Assembly: GCF_002161595.1 (NCBI RefSeq)
Contig: NZ_NFID01000011.1
Location: 57,057-121,056 of the forward strand
DNA: 64,000 nucleotides
Direction: 5' to 3'
Source: Gemmiger sp. An50
GTDB taxonomy: Bacteria > Bacillota > Clostridia > Oscillospirales > Ruminococcaceae
Shown here piece by piece: positions 61,133 to 64,000 of the stretch. The stretch's first letter is position 1. The number at the start of each line of letters is the position of its first letter. Below the pieces are notes generated by a model. The model had not been told where the DNA came from, made no database searches, and worked only from the letters and a program-made list of their open reading frames with translations. The translations under genes and the position numbers were made by a program.

Positions 61133-63784
61133 TCAGATCAGCTCACGGTATTTTTTCCGGTAAAGCCCCTTGGCCAGGCTCACCAGCAAGAGGTACAGCG
61201 CCACCATAACCGCCAGAAAAGCAAAATACACCGGCGGCAGGGCGGTCAGGCCGATCAGCCGCCCCAGCGGCGTGAAAGTCAGGCCGGTGAACAGCACGAT
61301 GCCCAGCCCGGTGACCAGCATCACCGGCCGGGAGGGCCTGCTCTGCAAAAACGGCGCCTTCGCGGTGCGCAGCAGGTGCAGGATCAGCACCTGGGTCCAC
61401 ATGGATTCCAGGAACCAGCCGGTCTGGAACAGGGCGATGAACCGCAGCCGCTGGGCCTCCTCCGCCAGCTGGAAAAACCCGCCCCCGCACACCGCCGGGC
61501 AGAGCACGAAGAAGAGCCAGGCGAAGGTGAGCAGGTCGAAAATCGAGCTCAACGGCCCGAAGAACCGCATGAACCGGCCCAGCGTGCGGCCGGACCATTC
61601 CAGCGGCCGGGCGCAGGCCTCCGGGTCCACCTGGTCCCAGGGCAGGGCCAGGCAGAGCAGGTCATACAACAGATTCAAAAGCAGCAGCTGCACCGCCGTC
61701 ATGGGGAAGAAAGGCAGCAGCACGCTGGCGATCACGATGGAAACGATGTTGCCGAAGTTGGACGAGGCGGTGATGCGGATGTATTTGGACAGGTTGCAGA
61801 AGGCCCTGCGGCCCTCCAGAATGCCCTCGCCCAGCACGTTCAGGTCCTTTTTCAAGAGGATCACGTCCGCGCCCTCCTTCACCGCCTGGGCCGCCGTGTC
61901 CACCGAGATGCCCACATCGGATTCCAATATGGCGGGCAGGTCGTTCATGCCGTCGCCCAGAAAGCCCACCGTATGACCGTTGGCCCGCAGCACCGCCACC
62001 ACCCGCGCCTTCTGCTTGGGCGAAAGCTCGGCGAACACCGACGTGCGCTCGATGCACATGGTCGCGTCATTCTCGTTCAGGGCCTCCAGCTCGGGGCCGG
62101 TGAGCACCCGGTCCGCGTCGATGCCCAGCCGCTTGCAGATGGACACCGCCACGCTTTTCTGGTCGCCGGTGAGCACCCGCACCCCCACATGCAGCTCCCG
62201 CAGCCGGGCCACCGCAGCCGCGGCGGTCTTTTTGGGGGCATCGAAAAAGGCAAGATAGCCCAGCAGGGTCAACTCCTGCACATCCTCCGGGCGGGCGGTG
62301 CGGCCCTCCATCGGCTTGCAGGCCACCGCCAGCACCTTCATGCCGTCCTCCAGCATCTCGTCCGCCACCACATGCACGCTGGCGGCGGCGTCCGGCCCCA
62401 TGGGCAGCCGCCGGCCCTTGTATTCCACATGGCTGCACCGGCGGCAAACCTCGTCCAGACTGCCCTTCACGATGAGCAGATTTTCTTTTCCGCCCACCAG
62501 CACGCCCGCCAGACGCCGCTCGTAATCAAAGGGCAGCTCGTCCAGCTTGGGGCAGCGGCGGGCCAGGCCCTCGAACCGCTCCTGCTGGCCGGGCATTTCC
62601 CGGCAGCGAAGGATGGCGTCGTCCAGATGGTTCTGCACCCCGGTGTGGTACAGGCTGTTCAGATAGGCCAGCTCCAGCACCCGGCCGCTCTCGTTGCCCA
62701 GCACGTCCATGTAATATTCCAGCGCCACCACATCGCCGGTGAGAGTGCCGGTCTTGTCCACACAGAGCAGGTCCATGCTGCCGAAGCCCTGCATGGCGTT
62801 GATGGTCTTGACCACCGTCTGCTTTTTGCCCATGGCCGCGCAGCCCTTGGCCAGACAGGCGTTCACCACCATGGGCAGCAGCTCCGGGGTGAGCCCCACC
62901 GCCACCGACAAAGCAAACAGAAAGGCCGACAGCCAGTTGCCCTTGGTCAGCCCGCAGGCGGCAAACACCACCGGGATCAGCACCGCCATAAAGCGGATCA
63001 GCACCCAGGCGATGGAATTCGCGCCCCGGTCAAAGCCATTTTTCCGCTCCGCGCCCACGGCGGAAAAGCCGCCGTAGACCGTATCCGCTCCCACCGCCAG
63101 CACGATGCCCTCGCCAAAACCGCCCATCACGGTGGAGCCCAGAAAGGCCACGTTCTCGTAATCGGCGGCGGTCTTTGCGGAGCCGGGGCGCAGGGTGACG
63201 GCCCGCTTTTCCAGCACGCCGCTCTCGCCGGTGATCACCGACTGGGAGACGAACAGGTCTTTCGCTTCGATAAGGCGGATGTCCGCGGGCACCCGGTCCC
63301 CGGCGGCCAGCCGCACCCGGTCGCCCACCACCAGCTCGGTGGAGCAAAGCTCGGTCCACCGGCCCGCCCGCAGCACCCGCACCCGGGTGGCGATCATGCC
63401 GGTGAGGTGGTCCGCCACCCGCTTGGCCCGCAGCTCCTGCACAAAGCGCACCGCCCCGCTGATGAGCAGCATGCCCAGCACGATGAACACGGTGGTCAGG
63501 TTCCGGCTGAAGTTGGAGGCCAGCAGCACATCGGTGACAAAGGAGATGGCGGCCAGCACCAGCAATATCACGGAAAAGGGGGTCACAAAGGCCCGCCGCA
63601 GCCGGTAGAGCACCGTGTCCGCCCGGCGGCCCGCCACCACGTTGGCGCCCCAGCGGCGGCGGCTGTCCTCCACCTGCCAGGGGTCGTAGCCCTCGCTTGT
63701 GATCTGAAAATCGCGCCGGAGCGCCTGGGGCTCGGCACAGGCATATTCCGAAATGCGCCGGTGGATGGCCCGGTCCTCTTTCAC
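61133..63784 (-). CDS. Magnesium-translocating P-type ATPase, copy 2
   Basis: 883 residues, same family as copy 1 but clearly diverged. ITGESGVLEK (actuator), VGLTPELLPMVV (ion path), CVDKTGTLTGD (D343) and GDGMNDLPAILESDVGISV (hinge) are all intact, so it should pump. The hinge has DLPA in place of DAAA of copy 1. Start: GTG at 63784 with GGGAGGTG just upstream, chosen because the ATG at 63820 lies at the likely transcription start. It is 17 bases ahead of the winged-helix gene. Confidence 0.9.
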   Translation of the reverse strand: MKEDRAIHRRISEYACAEPQALRRDFQITSEGYDPWQVEDSRRRWGANVVAGRRADTVLYRLRRAFVTPFSVILLVLAAISFVTDVLLASNFSRNLTTVFIVLGMLLISGAVRFVQELRAKRVADHLTGMIATRVRVLRAGRWTELCSTELVVGDRVRLAAGDRVPADIRLIEAKDLFVSQSVITGESGVLEKRAVTLRPGSAKTAADYENVAFLGSTVMGGFGEGIVLAVGADTVYGGFSAVGAERKNGFDRGANSIAWVLIRFMAVLIPVVFAACGLTKGNWLSAFLFALSVAVGLTPELLPMVVNACLAKGCAAMGKKQTVVKTINAMQGFGSMDLLCVDKTGTLTGDVVALEYYMDVLGNESGRVLELAYLNSLYHTGVQNHLDDAILRCREMPGQQERFEGLARRCPKLDELPFDYERRLAGVLVGGKENLLIVKGSLDEVCRRCSHVEYKGRRLPMGPDAAASVHVVADEMLEDGMKVLAVACKPMEGRTARPEDVQELTLLGYLAFFDAPKKTAAAAVARLRELHVGVRVLTGDQKSVAVSICKRLGIDADRVLTGPELEALNENDATMCIERTSVFAELSPKQKARVVAVLRANGHTVGFLGDGMNDLPAILESDVGISVDTAAQAVKEGADVILLKKDLNVLGEGILEGRRAFCNLSKYIRITASSNFGNIVSIVIASVLLPFFPMTAVQLLLLNLLYDLLCLALPWDQVDPEACARPLEWSGRTLGRFMRFFGPLSSIFDLLTFAWLFFVLCPAVCGGGFFQLAEEAQRLRFIALFQTGWFLESMWTQVLILHLLRTAKAPFLQSRPSRPVMLVTGLGIVLFTGLTFTPLGRLIGLTALPPVYFAFLAVMVALYLLLVSLAKGLYRKKYRELI

Positions 63785-63823
63785 GCGCGTCACCTCCCTG
63801 GGGTTTCTCCTTTTTATCATACC

Positions 63824-63852
63824 ATAAAACTGGAGTTTCCGCCCGCCGTCAA
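63824..63852 (-). promoter_or_regulatory. Promoter of the second P-type ATPase gene
   Basis: On the minus strand TTGACG (63847-63852), 17 bases, TTTTAT (63824-63829); a TATGAT a few bases further is an alternative -10. Confidence 0.5.
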
Positions 63853-63887
63853 ATCTTGCTTTTCCCTTGTTTCGCGCCTACAATCAT

Positions 63888-63998
63888 AACCCCACGTTGA
63901 ACGTGGGGTTTGCAGAACGGCCCTATAAGGGCCATTATTCCAGCAGCACCTAAAGGTGCGTAATGAGCAACGCCAACCGCACTTGGCGTTGCTTTTTT
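63888..63998. repeat. Array of four consecutive perfect hairpins at the window end
   Basis: Hairpins: AACCCCACGT-TGA-ACGTGGGGTT (63888-63910); GGCCCT-ATA-AGGGCC (63919-63933); GCACCT-AA-AGGTGC (63946-63959); AGCAACGCCAA-CCGCAC-TTGGCGTTGCT followed by TTTTTT (63966-63998). The last is a plus-strand terminator. The set may be a structured RNA or the subterminal end of an IS200/IS605-type element. No transposase gene lies inside the window. Confidence 0.7.
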
Positions 63999-64000
63999 AC

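Overview
The window looks like chromosome of a GC-rich, low-spore Firmicute. The rimP-nusA-ylxR-ylxQ-infB-rbfA-nrnA-truB-ribF order, strong AGGAGG ribosome sites, an alpha2-type glycyl-tRNA synthetase and a YesMN-type two-component system are all Firmicutes features. The overall composition suggests an Oscillospiraceae gut commensal such as the Faecalibacterium / Subdoligranulum / Gemmiger group. That placement is inference from style, not a database match.

Layout. 1-3.1 kb: a cut cysteine desulfurase (-), then fhs (+) behind a candidate ZTP riboswitch and ahead of a tandem array of terminator-like repeats. 3.1-8.7 kb: two tandem membrane-anchored SGNH hydrolases (-), an AraC regulator, galE and an NDP-sugar pyrophosphorylase (+). 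8.7-24.4 kb, nearly all (-): a YczE-like membrane protein, rpsO-pnp, a GT39-like membrane glycosyltransferase, the long transcription/translation operon rimP to ribF, an acyltransferase and an M29 aminopeptidase. 24.4-27.5 kb: glyS, an XRE regulator and a PAS/GGDEF diguanylate cyclase. 27.5-29.7 kb: a non-coding block with a duplicated tRNA-Asn-flanking segment, the Glu-Lys-Asn tRNA operon and, on the other strand, a roughly 1.06-kb AT-richer transcription unit with its own promoter and terminator but no credible ORF. That unit is a candidate large structured RNA and the main discovery lead. 29.7-39.8 kb: a racemase, an acetyltransferase, metG, tatD, a HAD phosphatase, proBA, threonine aldolase and chorismate mutase.

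39.9-53.6 kb (-) is a galactose module. mglB-mglA-mglC encode an ABC importer; a YesN/YesM two-component pair is fused in one operon to two extracellular sugar-binding proteins (a likely sugar sensor); and galM-galK-galT are the Leloir enzymes. galE and the pyrophosphorylase at 6.7-8.7 kb complete the pathway. 53.6-57.3 kb: a YhgE/Pip-type protein with a divergent TetR regulator. 57.4-63.8 kb (-): a magnesium-transport cluster of two MgtA-like P-type ATPases, a winged-helix regulator with no receiver domain, an mgtL-like leader peptide overlapping an attenuator-like hairpin, and a 61-residue membrane protein. The last 110 bases are an array of four perfect hairpins.

All coordinates and starts were read by eye; promoters and RNA structures are pattern matches, not computed folds.
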